NCBI GenBank assembly: GCA_034659075.1
Contig: JAYEGM010000054.1
Coordinates: 1-47,354 of the forward strand
Reading direction: 5' to 3'
DNA: 47,354 nucleotides
DNA from: BMS3Bbin11 sp034659075
GTDB lineage: Bacteria; Pseudomonadota; Gammaproteobacteria; BMS3Bbin11
The notes under the pieces are model-generated. The model worked only from the letters and a program-made list of their open reading frames with translations, ran no database searches and was not told where the DNA came from. The position numbers and the translations under genes are program-made. This document shows positions 34,704 through 44,221 of this stretch, in pieces (position 1 is the first letter of the stretch; each line of letters opens with the position of its first letter).

Positions 34704-36047
34704 CTATTTATTCTCCAGCCAGCCATTAACTTGCTGCAGATCTGCCACTTCCAGTTTGCCGGCGACCTGCTTTAATTGCAGAGTGCTTAGAATGAACTGG
34801 TACTTGGCAGTGATATAGTTGCGCTCCGAGCCATACAGGTCACGCACGGCATCGAGTACTTCTACGTTGGTATTGACACCGGCTTTGAAGCCTTCACGCT
34901 TGGCTTCGACCGTGCTTTTCCCTGCCTTGACCGCAGACTGCAATGCTTTCAGGCGGCTGATGCCGCTCGTGATTGCCTGGAATGACGAACGTGAAGTACG
35001 ATCCACGTTGCGGCGCGCCGCTTCCTGCTGCTGTAGCGAAACCTGATACTGCGAACGGGCTACATCGGTACCGGCGACGACGCCCCAGCCCTGTACCAGG
35101 GGGACTACCAGCCGCAGGCCAACATTCGTGCCTTCGTTTGTGCGACCGGAGCCGGACAGGCTGCCATCTGCATCGTTATAGGTTTGTGAGGCAACCACAT
35201 CCAGTGTCGGGATGTGCTGCCCCTTGAGCCGGGAAATCTCACGATCGGCCACTTCAACGGCACTGCTCGCTGAAAGATATTCAAGATTGCTCTGTAATGA
35301 CGTCTGCAGCCAGTAATCCACGCTGTTCGGTTCCGGGGGATCCAGCGGCGGCTTGTCACTGGCGATCTGCTGCAATTCACCGGGCATCTGGCCGGTCAGT
35401 TCCTTCAGGGCCTGCAGGGCATCCCGCAGGGCGAAATCGGCTTCAACGACATTCGTTACCGCAAGCTGATAACGGGATTCGGTCGCATACAGGTTGGTTA
35501 CCGTACCGAGACCGACGTTAAGGCGTTCTGTGTCCAGTTCCAGTTGCTCGGCCAGGGCCTGTTTCTCCGCCTCAGAGACGCGCAGGTTTTCCTTCGCGAC
35601 CAGTGCCTGTCCATAGATGCTCGCCACCCGAAAGATCAAATTCTGCTGTGACGAACGGAAATCGTAGCCGGCCCTTTCAACATTGAATTTCGCTTTCTTA
35701 TAGCCTTGCCAGGCAGGTACATCGAACAAGGTCTGATTGAAGCCCACGGCCCAGTCATCGACGCGATAATCCGCTTCGCCATCAAAGCCGGGGATATTAT
35801 CCGGGCTGGTGACCTTCTGGCTGCGTTTCGCGGTACCGGCATTGGCATTGAGAAATGGCAGCAAGGCAGAGCGTGCTATGCCCAGTGCGGCCTGTTCGGC
35901 TTCGTAGGTATTCACGGCAGCCCGGTAAACCGGGTCCTGTACCACAGCCAGCTGATAAGTTGTCATCATGTCATCGGCTGCAGCAATATTTATAAGCATG
36001 CTGCTAAGGGCAGCTGAATATATATAGGACTTGATTGATTGACTCAT
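34704..36047 (-). CDS. tolC: TolC family outer membrane efflux/secretion protein
   Basis: Outer-membrane channel-tunnel protein that pairs with periplasmic adaptors and inner-membrane pumps or type I exporters. The 447-residue product begins with a signal-like hydrophobic segment ending near IAAADD. Two outer-membrane-efflux repeats then follow, with long helical stretches, such as LFDVPAWQGYKKAKFNVERA in the first half and LVVPLVQGWGVVAG in the second. No pump or adaptor gene is adjacent, so the partner is unknown. Confidence 0.9.
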   Translation of the reverse strand: MSQSIKSYIYSAALSSMLINIAAADDMMTTYQLAVVQDPVYRAAVNTYEAEQAALGIARSALLPFLNANAGTAKRSQKVTSPDNIPGFDGEADYRVDDWAVGFNQTLFDVPAWQGYKKAKFNVERAGYDFRSSQQNLIFRVASIYGQALVAKENLRVSEAEKQALAEQLELDTERLNVGLGTVTNLYATESRYQLAVTNVVEADFALRDALQALKELTGQMPGELQQIASDKPPLDPPEPNSVDYWLQTSLQSNLEYLSASSAVEVADREISRLKGQHIPTLDVVASQTYNDADGSLSGSGRTNEGTNVGLRLVVPLVQGWGVVAGTDVARSQYQVSLQQQEAARRNVDRTSRSSFQAITSGISRLKALQSAVKAGKSTVEAKREGFKAGVNTNVEVLDAVRDLYGSERNYITAKYQFILSTLQLKQVAGKLEVADLQQVNGWLENK

Positions 36048-36110
36048 TTTTTGTTCCTTGCTGATTACTTAAGGGGCAATTGTTCCCCCACCCTGATATT
36101 GTGCTGAATC

Positions 36111-36140
36111 ATTATAGCGTAATAGACCCGCAGCCGATAA
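36111..36140 (-). promoter_or_regulatory. possible promoter for tolC homologue
   Basis: A perfect TATAAT (36116-36111) has a weak TTATCG 18 bp upstream (36140-36135). A short GGGG/CCCC hairpin lies in the predicted leader. Confidence 0.4.
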
Positions 36141-36233
36141 GGAATAATATTCGATGTGTCTATGCTGAAGCATGCAAGGGCATGTTCGTATAGAGTAGAA
36201 TTCTCTTTATTGTACTCAAAGGACTCTTAACCT

Positions 36234-37454
36234 ATGCCCAGTAAAACCACATTGAAGCGCACCCTGTCCCTTCCAATGATGGTTCTTTACGGGCTCGGCA
36301 CAACCATCGGCGCGGGTATCTATGCCCTGGTGGGAGAAATAGCCAATGTGGCGGGCTATTACGCACCCGTTTCTTTCCTTATTGCATCCCTGCTCGCTGG
36401 CTTCACGGCAATATCATTTGCCGAATTATGTGCTCGCTTTCCCTATGCCGCCGGTGCAGCCTTATATGTAAAACAGGCCTTCGTCTCGAACAGGCTATCC
36501 ACCCTCGTTGGACTTTTTGTCATTGCTGCCGGTGTGGTTTCAGCTGCCGCACTGGCCAACGGCTTTGTCGGTTATTTACATCAATTTATAAGCTTGGATC
36601 GCATCATTGCTATTTTTCTGGTTATCATTTTACTGGGTGCTATCGCGGCATGGGGTATTGCTGAGTCTGTCACCATCGCCGGCCTGATCACCGTGCTTGA
36701 AATTGGCGGTCTAATGCTTGTCATTACGGTCAGTGGTGAAGGTTTGCTGGCACTGCCCGAAAAATGGCCTGAGCTGATACCCCCTGCAGACATGACGGCA
36801 TGGAGCGGCATCTACCTTGGTACCCTCCTGTCTTTTTATGCCTTTATCGGTTTTGAAGATATGGTAGATGTGGCCGAAGAAGTAAAGGATGTAAAACGCA
36901 GCCTGCCTCTCGCGATCTTACTTACCCTTGGCATCACCACGATAATCTACATGGTGCTGATGACTACGGCAGTATTGTCGATGCCCCCCGCAGAACTTGC
37001 TGCCAGCAAAGCTCCCCTGGTTCAACTCTATGAATTCCATACCGGTGAGAAAGCAGTCATTATCAGTGTGATCGGCATGTTTGCAATTCTTAATGGGGCA
37101 CTGATCCAGATGATTATGGCCTCGCGAGTTATCTACGGTATGGGTTCACGCGGCCAATTGCCGGCTGTGCTGGCTACTGTAAATCAACGAACACAAACAC
37201 CGGTTATCGCAACAACCCTGGTCACAGGCATTGTGCTGCTGCTTGCACTCATTGGCCGTCTCGCTTCCCTGGCTGAAATCACTTCAACAATAATGCTGAC
37301 CATTTTCTCGCTGGTAAATCTCGCCCTGTGGCGTATCAAGCACAAAGACCCTCATCCTGAGGGAGTTAAAATTTTTCCTTTATGGATACCTGTCATAGGG
37401 TTCTTTGTTAGTTTTGCATTTGTAATGAATGAGCTTATTGGTTTGCTGATTTGA
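36234..37454 (+). CDS. APC superfamily amino acid permease
   Basis: Inner-membrane transporter of the amino acid-polyamine-organocation superfamily. The 406-residue protein is almost entirely hydrophobic with about 11-12 helices. It keeps the helix-1 motif YGLGTTIGAGIYALVGEIA and the helix-6 segment SFYAFIGFEDMVDVAEEVKD typical of amino acid permeases. The substrate cannot be told. It diverges from tolC, and its TGA stop lies in the first unit of a heptad-repeat element shared with purA. Confidence 0.88.
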   Translation: MPSKTTLKRTLSLPMMVLYGLGTTIGAGIYALVGEIANVAGYYAPVSFLIASLLAGFTAISFAELCARFPYAAGAALYVKQAFVSNRLSTLVGLFVIAAGVVSAAALANGFVGYLHQFISLDRIIAIFLVIILLGAIAAWGIAESVTIAGLITVLEIGGLMLVITVSGEGLLALPEKWPELIPPADMTAWSGIYLGTLLSFYAFIGFEDMVDVAEEVKDVKRSLPLAILLTLGITTIIYMVLMTTAVLSMPPAELAASKAPLVQLYEFHTGEKAVIISVIGMFAILNGALIQMIMASRVIYGMGSRGQLPAVLATVNQRTQTPVIATTLVTGIVLLLALIGRLASLAEITSTIMLTIFSLVNLALWRIKHKDPHPEGVKIFPLWIPVIGFFVSFAFVMNELIGLLI

Positions 37455-37552
37455 AGACTGAAAATCGCGACTGAAGGCTGAATGAAAATCCAGAAAGTGC
37501 TCGATTTTGCTTTTATCTTCAGCCTTTAGCCTTCAGTCCATGGTCTTCAGTC
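37453..37552. repeat. inverted heptad-repeat element (permease/purA junction)
   Basis: The plus-strand arm (37453-37486) has units such as TGAAGAC and TGAAGGC. The minus-strand arm (37552-37515) reads in strict 7-bp steps of GACTGAA, GGCTAAA and GGCTGAA. The arms are inverted relative to each other. The permease TGA and the purA TGA both fall inside the outermost units, so the element fills the whole convergent gap. Confidence 0.85.
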
Positions 37553-38845
37553 AAACGGATGTCTCAGTATTATCGTCTCTTCCCGATCAGGCCCGGTCGA
37601 AATAATATCAACCGGCGCTTCTACCAGTTCCTCGATCCGTTTCAGGTAGGCTTTGGCATTGGCTGGCAGCTCGTCGTAGGATTTTGTGCCAGCGGTTGAT
37701 TCTGACCAGCCGTCAATTTCTTCATACACCGGCTCGCAGCGCTGCAGACGATCAGCATCACCCGGCGTGTCATAAATTGTCTCACCGTCAAGTTTATAAG
37801 CCGTAGCAATTTTCAGGGTCTTCAGGCCATCAAGCACATCAAGTTTAGTGATGCACAGTCCGGTAAAGCCATTGACCTGGCGTGAACGCTTAAGTGCAAC
37901 AGCATCCAGCCAGCCGCAACGGCGCTTACGGCCTGTCGTCGCACCGAACTCTGCACCTTTGACTCCCATGTGATTACCCTCACCATCTTCATCGAACAGC
38001 TCGGTCGGGAACGGGCCGCCGCCGACACGGGTAGTATAGGCCTTGACGATGCCAAGCGTGTAATCAAGTGTAGAGGGCCCTACTCCGGTACCGCTGGAGG
38101 CGTTGCCGGCAATGGTATTTGAGGATGTGACATAGGGGTATGTACCATGATCAATGTCCAGCAGCATACCCTGCGCACCTTCAAACATGATTGATTTTCC
38201 GTCGCGGCGATATTTATCCAGCAAGGCCGGTACATCGGCAATCACTGACTTCAGTTTTTCACCCAGTGCCAGTGTTTCATCCAGTGACTTTTGGTAATCT
38301 ACTGTTTCATGTTTGAAGTAATGTTCAAGCATGTAGTTGTGGTATTCCATCACATGGCGTAATTTTTCTGCAAAGGCTGACGGGTTTGCCATATCCCCTA
38401 CACGCAACCCCCGACGGGCGACCTTGTCTTCATAGGCCGGCCCGATGCCGCGCCCGGTAGTACCGATCGCCTTGTTGCCGCGGGCAATTTCACGCGCCTG
38501 ATCCAGTGCGACATGGTGTGGCAGAATGATCGGTGCGGCATCTGAAATCTTTACCCGCGAGCGGGCATCGATTCCCTTTGCCTCAACTTCCAGTAATTCC
38601 TTTTCCATTGCAGCCAGGGACAGGACGACACCATTGCCAATCAGACAGTCGACATTATCGCGCAGGATACCTGAAGGGATGACGTGTAGAACGGTTTTCT
38701 CTCCATTGATTACCAGGGTGTGTCCAGCATTGTGGCCGCCCTGAAAACGTGCGACGGCATCGGCGCGGTCTGTCAGCAGGTCAACAATCTTGCCTTTGCC
38801 TTCATCACCCCATTGAGTTCCTATCAGAACGACACTTTTACCCAT
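37547..38845 (-). CDS. purA: adenylosuccinate synthetase
   Basis: First committed step from IMP to AMP, using GTP and aspartate. The 432-residue product has the P-loop-like GTQWGDEGKGK at the N-terminus, RFQGGHNAGHTL with the catalytic histidine, GTTGRGIGPAYEDK, FEGAQGMLLDIDHGTYPYVT and the C-terminal GPDREETI. It follows hisZ by 58 nt, a common order in gammaproteobacteria that have HisZ. Confidence 0.97.
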   Translation of the reverse strand: MGKSVVLIGTQWGDEGKGKIVDLLTDRADAVARFQGGHNAGHTLVINGEKTVLHVIPSGILRDNVDCLIGNGVVLSLAAMEKELLEVEAKGIDARSRVKISDAAPIILPHHVALDQAREIARGNKAIGTTGRGIGPAYEDKVARRGLRVGDMANPSAFAEKLRHVMEYHNYMLEHYFKHETVDYQKSLDETLALGEKLKSVIADVPALLDKYRRDGKSIMFEGAQGMLLDIDHGTYPYVTSSNTIAGNASSGTGVGPSTLDYTLGIVKAYTTRVGGGPFPTELFDEDGEGNHMGVKGAEFGATTGRKRRCGWLDAVALKRSRQVNGFTGLCITKLDVLDGLKTLKIATAYKLDGETIYDTPGDADRLQRCEPVYEEIDGWSESTAGTKSYDELPANAKAYLKRIEELVEAPVDIISTGPDREETIILRHPFD

Positions 38846-38903
38846 AACTATACCTGCGTTTTTTACCCTGGTTTACTTTCGTGAGATTAAAGGGTGCGGT
38901 TGC

Positions 38904-40103
38904 CTATTGCAGTATCCACTTGCCATCCTGTCTGACCAGCTTTGCCGCATATTTACCATCAGCACTTTGTTCATTGTCATAACAAAAAACAACCCGTTTA
39001 CCATTCTGACGCAATTGTTTGACCACGTCTAAAAGTTCAGGGTCATCATCATCCGGTGCATATACAGTTGCCGAAGATGTCATTTTTAACTCGGGTTGAC
39101 TGATCAGCCCTGATACGGCACGCAGATCCAGACTGAAGCCTGTCGCTGCTCTGGCCCTGCCGAATTCGATACCGATATCATCGTAGCGCCCACCGTTTGC
39201 TATCGCCCGGCCAGTTCCCGGGATGTAAACAGAAAAAACCAGGCCATTATGGTAACTCTTTCCTTTTAGCTCAGCGAGATCATAGTAGAGTCGTGTTGCC
39301 GGCAGGCGTTTTTTTAAACTGCCGGCAATGCTGGACAGGTTATCAATTGCAGCTTTTACTTCATCTGAGGAGGCAAAAAACTTTTCTGCCAGTGCCGGCA
39401 GGCTGTCTACTTCGCCACTGCTTACCGTCAACAGGATAAATAGCTCTGAGGCCTCCGCTGATAAGCCCTGTGATTGACAAAACTGTGCCACATCATTTCC
39501 TGCATGGCTGCTGATGACTTCTACCAGCTTATCCTGTGAATCAGCATCCAGGCCCTCTGTGGCAACCAGAGCCTGAAATATACCCATATGCCCAAGATCA
39601 ACATGGAGGTTCTCAAGCCCGATGCTATGCAGCGTTTCAACCAGTAGTTCAACAATCTCAACATCAGCACGGTAGTTCTTTACACCGAACAGCTCAGCGC
39701 CAAGCTGCAACGGAACACGTGAACAGCCCAGACAGTCCGGACGGGTACGCAGTACCGGTCCAAAATAACAAAGGCGGTTTGCTCCGTCATTGTGTAAGTA
39801 ATGCGCATCGATGCGGGCGACCTGCGGCGTCATGTCTGCACGCACACCCATCATCTTGCCGCTCATCTGGTCTGTCAGTTTAAATGTTTCTATCTCCAGA
39901 CCATGGCCGACACCTGTTAGCAGGGAATCCAGATATTCCATCAGCGGCGGCATCACCAGGTCGTAGCCCCAGCCGCCGAGCAGATCCAGCACCTTTCGCC
40001 GCAGCTTTTCGATTCGGGCAGCTTCGGCCGGCAGTGTTTCCTCGACGCCGACTGGCAGCAGCCAGCGGTCACCGTTACTCAATGATGGATTAGAATTACT
40101 CAT
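38904..40103 (-). CDS. hisZ: ATP phosphoribosyltransferase regulatory subunit
   Basis: HisRS-like protein without synthetase activity that is needed with a short-form HisG for the first step of histidine synthesis. The 399 residues follow the class II synthetase core: LPAEAARIEKLRRKVLDLLG, a motif 2-like LCYFGPVLRTRP, and motif 3-like ANGGRYDDIGIEFGRARAATGFS. There is no full anticodon-binding domain. HisZ is absent from E. coli. The neighbours (DUF2065, hflC, purA) match the usual setting. Confidence 0.93.
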   Translation of the reverse strand: MSNSNPSLSNGDRWLLPVGVEETLPAEAARIEKLRRKVLDLLGGWGYDLVMPPLMEYLDSLLTGVGHGLEIETFKLTDQMSGKMMGVRADMTPQVARIDAHYLHNDGANRLCYFGPVLRTRPDCLGCSRVPLQLGAELFGVKNYRADVEIVELLVETLHSIGLENLHVDLGHMGIFQALVATEGLDADSQDKLVEVISSHAGNDVAQFCQSQGLSAEASELFILLTVSSGEVDSLPALAEKFFASSDEVKAAIDNLSSIAGSLKKRLPATRLYYDLAELKGKSYHNGLVFSVYIPGTGRAIANGGRYDDIGIEFGRARAATGFSLDLRAVSGLISQPELKMTSSATVYAPDDDDPELLDVVKQLRQNGKRVVFCYDNEQSADGKYAAKLVRQDGKWILQ

Positions 40104-40112
40104 GATATGAAC

Positions 40113-40316
40113 TCAGGATGCTGATCCGGCACGAACAAACGTCAGCAGTACTGCACCCGCTGCCATAACAATCAGCCCCATAGCCCGTAACTGGCTGTTG
40201 CTGATCGCCTCCATCATCTCAAGCATCTTGCGATAGCGGTCGGGATTTAGAAACGGCAGTATGCCTTCAAAAATCAGCATCAGAGCAATCGCTGTAAAGA
40301 GGTCATTCCAGTCCAT
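40113..40316 (-). CDS. DUF2065 small membrane protein
   Basis: 67-residue protein with two hydrophobic helices around a NPDRYRKMLEMM loop, matching the YjeT/DUF2065 family. It sits between hflC and hisZ, where this family is usually found. Function unknown. Confidence 0.88.
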   Translation of the reverse strand: MDWNDLFTAIALMLIFEGILPFLNPDRYRKMLEMMEAISNSQLRAMGLIVMAAGAVLLTFVRAGSAS

Positions 40317-40333
40317 TTCTTTTTCGCAGAGCG

Positions 40334-41200
40334 TTATTGAACGGGACTTTTCAGATACTTGAAAAATTCACTTTCCGGGTCAATGACCATCATTGCATCT
40401 TTATTTTTGAAGGTGTTCATATAGGCCTCCAGGCTGCGATAAAAAGAGAAGAACTCTGCATCCTGTGAAAAAGCTTCAGCATAAATGCGTGTTGCCTCGG
40501 CATCGCCTTCACCACGCTTGATCTGTGCATCGCGTTCAGCTTCGGCAACGATGATCTGAGATTGACGATCAGCATCGGCACGCAGACGTTCTGCCGCTTC
40601 CGCGCCGCGGGCCCGCAGGTCCTTGGCTACCCTGCCACGCTCTGCTTCCATTCGGTCATAAACAGACTGGGATATTTCCGGCACCAGATCGACACGTTTC
40701 AGACGTACATCGATCACCTCGAGACCGTATTTTTCCGCTTCACGGTTGGTATTTTCCTGCACGATCTTCATTATCACGTCACGATCACCGGAAATGACAT
40801 CGGTCACTGAGCGCTTGCCAAATTCGGTCTTAAGTCCATCATTAACCAGCTGGCGCAATCGCTTACTGGCAGTGCTTGACTGGCCACCCACAGAAACAAA
40901 ATACTGCGTGGTATCAATGATGCGCCATTTTACAAATGAATCGACGACCAGGCCTTTCTTCTCTACCGTGATGTACAGTTCGGGATCAGCATCCATGGTT
41001 TGCACCCGCGCATCAAAATACCGGACATTATTGATAAAGGGCAACTTTATCCGCAGGCCGGGTTTATCATCGGCACGAATAATTTCACCAAATTTGAAAA
41101 CAATGGCTCTTTCCCGTTCATCAACAGTGTAAAAAATACCTGAAGCCAGCAATGCCAGAACAAACAGGATAATAGCTATTAATGGTAATTTTGTAGGCAT
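40334..41200 (-). CDS. hflC: FtsH modulator HflC
   Basis: SPFH-domain protein that assembles with HflK into a large membrane cage around FtsH and restrains its proteolysis. The 288-residue product has one N-terminal membrane anchor (about 7-24), then VDERERAIVFKFGEI opening the SPFH domain, and a coiled-coil with RAEAERDAQIKRGEGDAEATR-like repeats. It starts three bases after hflK. Confidence 0.95.
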   Translation of the reverse strand: MPTKLPLIAIILFVLALLASGIFYTVDERERAIVFKFGEIIRADDKPGLRIKLPFINNVRYFDARVQTMDADPELYITVEKKGLVVDSFVKWRIIDTTQYFVSVGGQSSTASKRLRQLVNDGLKTEFGKRSVTDVISGDRDVIMKIVQENTNREAEKYGLEVIDVRLKRVDLVPEISQSVYDRMEAERGRVAKDLRARGAEAAERLRADADRQSQIIVAEAERDAQIKRGEGDAEATRIYAEAFSQDAEFFSFYRSLEAYMNTFKNKDAMMVIDPESEFFKYLKSPVQ

Positions 41201-41203
41201 CGT

Positions 41204-42415
41204 CTATCTCCTGCTTGTACGGTCAGTACGGCCATCACGCTGCCGGAATTCATCAATTTTCTTTCTGACTTCAAGCAATGAATCACTGGGCATCGTGTCA
41301 CCTGTAACGATATCCCTGGATTCATAGCGATTCAGCATGCGATCAAGAGGCAGGTACATAATGTTGTTGCTGTTCTTCTGATCAACCATGACAAGATTAC
41401 TGCCAGAAAGAACCTTCTCGATACCATCAAGGTACATACGCTCACGTGTCACTCCCGGCGCGGCGTTAAACTCCTTAAGAATACTGGTAAAGCGTGATGC
41501 CTCACCCTCGGCCTGGGCAATCACTGTGGCCTTGTAGGCCTCAGATTCCTGAACAATACGCGCCGATTTACCCCTGGCCCTTGGAATTATGTCATTTGAA
41601 TAGGCTTCAGCTTCATTCTTGTATCGCACTTCATCTTCACGCGCCTTTACCGCATCATCAAAAGCGGGTTTTACTTCAACGGGAGGCAAAGCGTGCTGCA
41701 TATCAACGGATACGACCTCTATCCCGGACTCGTAACGATCAAGGATGCGTTGCAATATCTCGCTGGTCTCGCTGCCGACGATTGATCGACCACTGGTTAT
41801 AACATCATCCATTGAATTCTTACCGACGACTTCCCTGGCAGCTGCTTCAGTCGATGAACGCACCAGTACATCCATCTGGTCACTAACATTAAAAAGAAAA
41901 TCATTGGCATTGGAAATCCGATACTGAACAGCAAAGGCAATGTCAATAATATTTTCGTCTTCAGTCAGCATCAGTGATTCTCGCTGTACTGTTTGTCTGG
42001 AACTGTTGATCGTGGAGCGATAACCGACCTCAACTGTCTGCACTTTTTCAGTGTTGACAACAATTTTTGATTCTATTGGCGCTGGAAGATGCCAGTGCAA
42101 ACCGGCAGAGGTTGCTTCCTGAAATTTTCCAAATCGCAAAATCACGCCAGTCTCGCCCTGCTGGATGGTATAAAAACCGGTAGCCAGCCAGACACCGGCA
42201 AGCAATACCAGCACCACCAGTACACCAGTGATACCAAACGATTTACCATCGCCGCTAGCGCTGCCGCTTCCACGACCACTACCACCCCCGAAGAGGCTAC
42301 TGAATTTTTTCTGCAGATTTTTTACGATCTCATCGAGATCCGGCGGACCGTCCTGGTTATTCTTGTTTCCCCAGGGATCTTTTCCGTCTGAGCCACCAGG
42401 CTGATTCCATGGCAT
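41204..42415 (-). CDS. hflK: FtsH modulator HflK
   Basis: Partner of HflC in the FtsH-regulating complex. The 403-residue protein begins MPWNQPGGSDGKDPWG, has a Gly/Ser-rich cytoplasmic segment, one membrane helix (about 60-84) and an SPFH domain from TIQQGETGVILRFGKF. Coiled-coil repeats such as AQAEGEASRF follow. hflC follows directly. A 207-nt gap with a heptad-repeat element separates it from hflX. Confidence 0.95.
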   Translation of the reverse strand: MPWNQPGGSDGKDPWGNKNNQDGPPDLDEIVKNLQKKFSSLFGGGSGRGSGSASGDGKSFGITGVLVVLVLLAGVWLATGFYTIQQGETGVILRFGKFQEATSAGLHWHLPAPIESKIVVNTEKVQTVEVGYRSTINSSRQTVQRESLMLTEDENIIDIAFAVQYRISNANDFLFNVSDQMDVLVRSSTEAAAREVVGKNSMDDVITSGRSIVGSETSEILQRILDRYESGIEVVSVDMQHALPPVEVKPAFDDAVKAREDEVRYKNEAEAYSNDIIPRARGKSARIVQESEAYKATVIAQAEGEASRFTSILKEFNAAPGVTRERMYLDGIEKVLSGSNLVMVDQKNSNNIMYLPLDRMLNRYESRDIVTGDTMPSDSLLEVRKKIDEFRQRDGRTDRTSRR

Positions 42416-42514
42416 GACTAGCGTTACTCCTATTACGATTCAAGGACGAGGGATTCTATCTTGATTTTGAGCTGTGGCATAGTTAAAAAAAAGGAAAGAG
42501 GACAAATGACATGT

Positions 42515-42631
42515 GACTCAAGACTGAAGACTGAAGGCTAAAGGCTAAAGGTTAAAGGCTAAAGAAGGGAGAGAAAGTAGAATTTCGGTTCAATCGTTTG
42601 ACGTACCTTTAGCCTTTAGCCTTTAACCTGA
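42515..42631. repeat. inverted heptad-repeat element (hflX/hflK gap)
   Basis: The left arm (42515-42563) is seven exact 7-bp steps: variants of GACTGAA, then GGCTAAA. The right arm (42631-42602, minus strand) reads GGTTAAA followed by GGCTAAA units. The arms face each other and can pair over about 23 bp, with a loop of about 40 nt. The hflX TAA stop is inside the first minus-strand unit. Confidence 0.9.
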
Positions 42632-43948
42632 ATTTTCCCTGTGCAGCCAGGCCAGATCTGCCTGGCTTCCCTCTATTTCCATTTCCCAGTCACCATTTTC
42701 GTGCATCGATTGCTGCAGCACACTGAAGCGCTGGAATATTTTTGCCCGCAAACCGCCTTCGGCGACTGGAACGGTGATGGTCTGGCGAAAACGTAAACGG
42801 CTGAAATGCTCGTCCACTGCCTGCAGCAGGTACTCCATACCTTCGCCGCTATGGGCTGACAGCCATACCTTTGTTATGACGCCGTCTTCATTTCTTTCCA
42901 GGCACGCCTCACGGTCCACCAGGTCGACCTTGTTGAATACCGTGATTACGGGAATATCGCTGGCCTCAATTTCCTTCAGGACTTCATTCACCTGTTCGAT
43001 ATTTTCACTTCGGCGATCGGATGAGCGATCAACAACATGCAGCAGTAGAGCAGCGTCGCTGACTTCTTCCAGCGTAGAATGAAAGGCTTCTACCAGGGAA
43101 TGCGGCAGGTGGCTAATAAACCCCACGGTGTCGGTTAAAATGACATGCCCGGCGTTGGGCAGGTCCAGCCGCCGCATGGTGGGATCCAGAGTCGCAAACA
43201 GCTGATCGGCCTGATACACCCCTGCACCGGTTAGGTAATTGAAAATTGATGATTTCCCGGCATTGGTGTAGCCAACAAGTGATACCGTGGCGACAGGTAT
43301 CTTCTTTCTGGCTTTACGTCTCTGTGAGCGCCGTTTTCTGACCTTTTCCAGCCGTGCTCGCAGGGACTTGATTCGCTGCCCCAGTAAACGACGATCCGTT
43401 TCCAGCTGGGTTTCACCCGGACCTCTGAGTCCGATACCACCCTTCTGTCGTTCAAGGTGGGTCCAGCCTCTGATCAGGCGTGTTGATAAATGACGAAGCT
43501 GTGCAAGCTCTACCTGTAGCTTACCTTCGTGGCTTTTCGCCCGGGTGGCGAAGATATCCAGAATCAGCCCGGTGCGGTCAATAACGCGGCACTCCAGGGC
43601 ACGTTCGAGGTTTCTTTCCTGTACCGGCGAGATGATATGGTTGACCAGTACCAGCTCTGCACCGCTGTCTTTCAGTACCCGTCTTATCTCCTCTGCCTTG
43701 CCCTTGCCGACAAACAAAGCCGGGTCAGGGCTACGCCGACTGCCGGTAATCTGTGCGACTGGCAAGGCGCCCGCAGAACGGGCAAGCAGGTCCAGCTCGG
43801 CGAGAGATTCCTCATCGCGCTGGCGGTTGAAATGAATGTGGACAAGGACGGCCGGTTCTGCACCGTCCTTTATGGATAGATCGGCTATGGATCGTTGGCT
43901 AGCATCTTCTGTCAGGTCACTGATTGCCGGCACTATCCGATTCGTCAA
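42623..43948 (-). CDS. hflX: ribosome-associated GTPase HflX
   Basis: GTPase that rescues or splits stalled ribosomes under stress. The 441-residue product has the HflX domain (ECRVIDRTGLILDIFATRA, GGIGLRGPGETQLETD), a G domain with Walker A GYTNAGKSS, switch DTVGFI and NKVD, and a short C-terminal tail. There is no ATG start. The candidates are TTG at 43948 or GTG at 43933, both overlapping the end of hfq and lacking a good ribosome site, so translation is probably coupled to hfq. Confidence 0.95.
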   Translation of the reverse strand: MTNRIVPAISDLTEDASQRSIADLSIKDGAEPAVLVHIHFNRQRDEESLAELDLLARSAGALPVAQITGSRRSPDPALFVGKGKAEEIRRVLKDSGAELVLVNHIISPVQERNLERALECRVIDRTGLILDIFATRAKSHEGKLQVELAQLRHLSTRLIRGWTHLERQKGGIGLRGPGETQLETDRRLLGQRIKSLRARLEKVRKRRSQRRKARKKIPVATVSLVGYTNAGKSSIFNYLTGAGVYQADQLFATLDPTMRRLDLPNAGHVILTDTVGFISHLPHSLVEAFHSTLEEVSDAALLLHVVDRSSDRRSENIEQVNEVLKEIEASDIPVITVFNKVDLVDREACLERNEDGVITKVWLSAHSGEGMEYLLQAVDEHFSRLRFRQTITVPVAEGGLRAKIFQRFSVLQQSMHENGDWEMEIEGSQADLAWLHRENSG

Positions 43949-44168
43949 GTTGTAGTTTTACTGCTCTAGAAGGTACCACCGTTGAAATGGCGTGTTTGTA
44001 AATCATTTGACTGACAGTATTTTTTAACAGCACGACAAACTGGTCGAAGGATTCAATCTGCCCCTGTAACTTAATACCATTGACCAGAAAAATAGAAACG
44101 GGTACCCGTTCCTTACGGAGCGTATTTAGATACGGGTCTTGTAGTGATTGCCCTTTGTGTTGTGACAT
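43917..44168 (-). CDS. hfq: RNA chaperone Hfq
   Basis: Hexameric Sm-like protein that pairs small RNAs with mRNAs. The 83-residue product has Sm1 (VSIFLVNGIKLQGQIESFDQ) and Sm2 (YKHAISTVVPSR), with a short acidic tail like that of pseudomonads rather than the long E. coli tail. AAGGAG precedes the ATG. It lies between miaA and hflX as usual. Confidence 0.97.
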   Translation of the reverse strand: MSQHKGQSLQDPYLNTLRKERVPVSIFLVNGIKLQGQIESFDQFVVLLKNTVSQMIYKHAISTVVPSRAVKLQLDESDSAGNQ

Positions 44169-44221
44169 TGTTGTAACTCCTTAATAATTATTTATTGTTT
44201 TCAGTGTTGCTGTGGATTTTG

